A stretch of DNA of 64,000 nt, taken from assembly GCF_003002065.1 (NCBI RefSeq), contig NZ_PVZG01000003.1, forward strand, positions 124,001-188,000, read 5' to 3'. This stretch comes from Pseudosporangium ferrugineum (lineage in GTDB: Bacteria; Actinomycetota; Actinomycetes; Mycobacteriales; Micromonosporaceae). Positions 63,502 through 64,000 of the stretch are shown one piece after another; positions within the stretch are counted from its first letter, which is position 1; every line of letters begins with the position of its first letter. The notes under the pieces were generated by a model. The model did not search any database, was not told where the DNA came from, and saw nothing but the letters and a program-made list of their open reading frames with translations. The position numbers were made by a program, and so were the translations under genes.

Positions 63502-63658
63502 GTCTACGGGATCCTCTACGGACGTTGTGGGGTAAAGCCGGGAGCGGCGCAGGGGACGCTGCTCCCACACCGGGTAACGATCGTCCCTCGGACAGGTTAC
63601 GTGCGGCCCGTGGGACTGCGCATCGGCGGTTTGTCGTATATGGACCTCCTGTTCGCGG

Positions 63659-63940
63659 TCAGCCGCACCCCCCAGCCACCGACGGCAGCACCTGGATCTC
63701 GGCTCCCGGCGGGACCGGCGTCTCCAGTCCCCCGCTGCGACGGCAGTCCTCACCGTCCACGTAGACGTTGACGTAGCGGCGCAGCACCCCGCTCTCGTCC
63801 CGGATGCGCCGCTCGAGGCGGGGCCAGCGCTCGGCCAGCTCGTCGAGCACGGCCCTCAGGGAGCCGCCGCCGGCGACCTCCAGCCGCGAGGCCCCGCCCG
63901 TCTCGGTACGCAGCACGCCGGGAACCAGCACGGTCGGCAT
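63659..63940 (-). CDS. ThiS/MoaD-like sulfur carrier protein with C-terminal GGCG
   Basis: The 93-residue beta-grasp protein has LRAVLDELAERWPRLERRI and YVNVYVDGED, typical of actinobacterial MoaD/CysO-like carriers. It ends VAGGCG. Two residues follow the Gly-Gly, so the carrier would need trimming before thiocarboxylate formation, as described for QbsE-type carriers cut by a JAMM protease. No such protease is in the window. It starts at an ATG that shares one base with the stop of the gene upstream, which indicates co-transcription. Confidence 0.85.
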   Translation of the reverse strand: MPTVLVPGVLRTETGGASRLEVAGGGSLRAVLDELAERWPRLERRIRDESGVLRRYVNVYVDGEDCRRSGGLETPVPPGAEIQVLPSVAGGCG

Positions 63941-64000
63941 CAGACCTGCACCGCGCGCACGCAGAGCACGTCGGGCAGGTGCGCGGCCACCGTGGACCAG
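63940..64000 (-). CDS. 3' end of a gene, possibly sialidase/WD40-like protein (partial)
   Basis: Only the last 19 residues are present, reading WSTVAAHLPDVLCVRAVQV before the TGA at 63940-63942. The ending resembles that of actinobacterial exo-sialidase-like or YCF48-like beta-propeller proteins, which I recall next to MoaD/ThiS-like genes. The remainder lies beyond the window, so this is a weak assignment. It overlaps the sulfur carrier gene by one base. Confidence 0.45.
   Translation of the reverse strand, partial: WSTVAAHLPDVLCVRAVQV

Overview
The window is very GC-rich, dense actinobacterial DNA with many GTG starts, 4-base ATGA/GTGA overlaps and leaderless-looking starts. The branched-chain amino acid gene order, with cimA, ilvE, leuB, serA, ilvC, ilvN, ilvB and ilvD close together, and the CysO-type sulfur carrier fit Micromonosporaceae (Actinoplanes or a relative). 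This is inference from gene content; there is no rRNA in the window. No tRNA, insertion sequence, phage or CRISPR array was recognised.

Layout. (1) 1-1018: conserved actinobacterial protein often labelled 3-methyladenine DNA glycosylase. (2) 1116-13835: a catabolic island of two divergent operons. The minus operon has seven overlapping genes: DUF6282 metal-dependent hydrolase-like protein, BKACE beta-keto acid cleavage enzyme, bicupin, HpcH/HpaI aldolase, SDR, iron alcohol dehydrogenase and aldehyde dehydrogenase. The plus operon has a polyamine-type ABC importer, an IclR regulator and a cyclase-family hydrolase. Together they look like a dedicated uptake and degradation route for one small molecule, which I cannot name. 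This is the best candidate for an undescribed system. (3) 13836-16806: decayed DNA with an arfB fragment, then arfB, an EamA exporter and a LysR regulator. (4) 16835-22488: one overlapping operon of MoxR ATPase, DUF58, VWA protein, trypsin-like protease, response regulator and sensor kinase. (5) 22590-25246: a pair of M16 peptidases, one active and one lacking the zinc motif, followed by three tandem hairpins. (6) 25422-30054: a six-hairpin-like protein behind a LacI-type palindrome, a membrane EEP-family protein, and a TetR regulator divergent from an ABC exporter.

(7) 30059-49027: branched-chain amino acid and serine synthesis. cimA and ilvB are each preceded by a short leader peptide rich in Leu/Val/Ile and an intrinsic terminator, the classic layout of ribosome-mediated attenuation. 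Interspersed are a tyrosine phosphatase, a proline-rich membrane protein, mannosyl-3-phosphoglycerate synthase and a GGDEF-EAL protein whose stop codon lies four bases from the ilvB leader start. (8) 49236-51645: TetR regulator, three palindromic operators, SDR and an HSL-type hydrolase. (9) 51672-58781: GH2 beta-mannosidase, sugar ABC importer and a LacI regulator, a beta-mannoside utilisation locus. (10) 58878-60617: TetR and an epimerase sharing a 31-base operator. (11) 60880-64000: a second GGDEF-EAL protein with degenerate EAL residues, a ThiS/MoaD-like carrier ending in GGCG, and the 3' end of an upstream gene.

Starts, motifs and coordinates were read by eye; no database searches were run.
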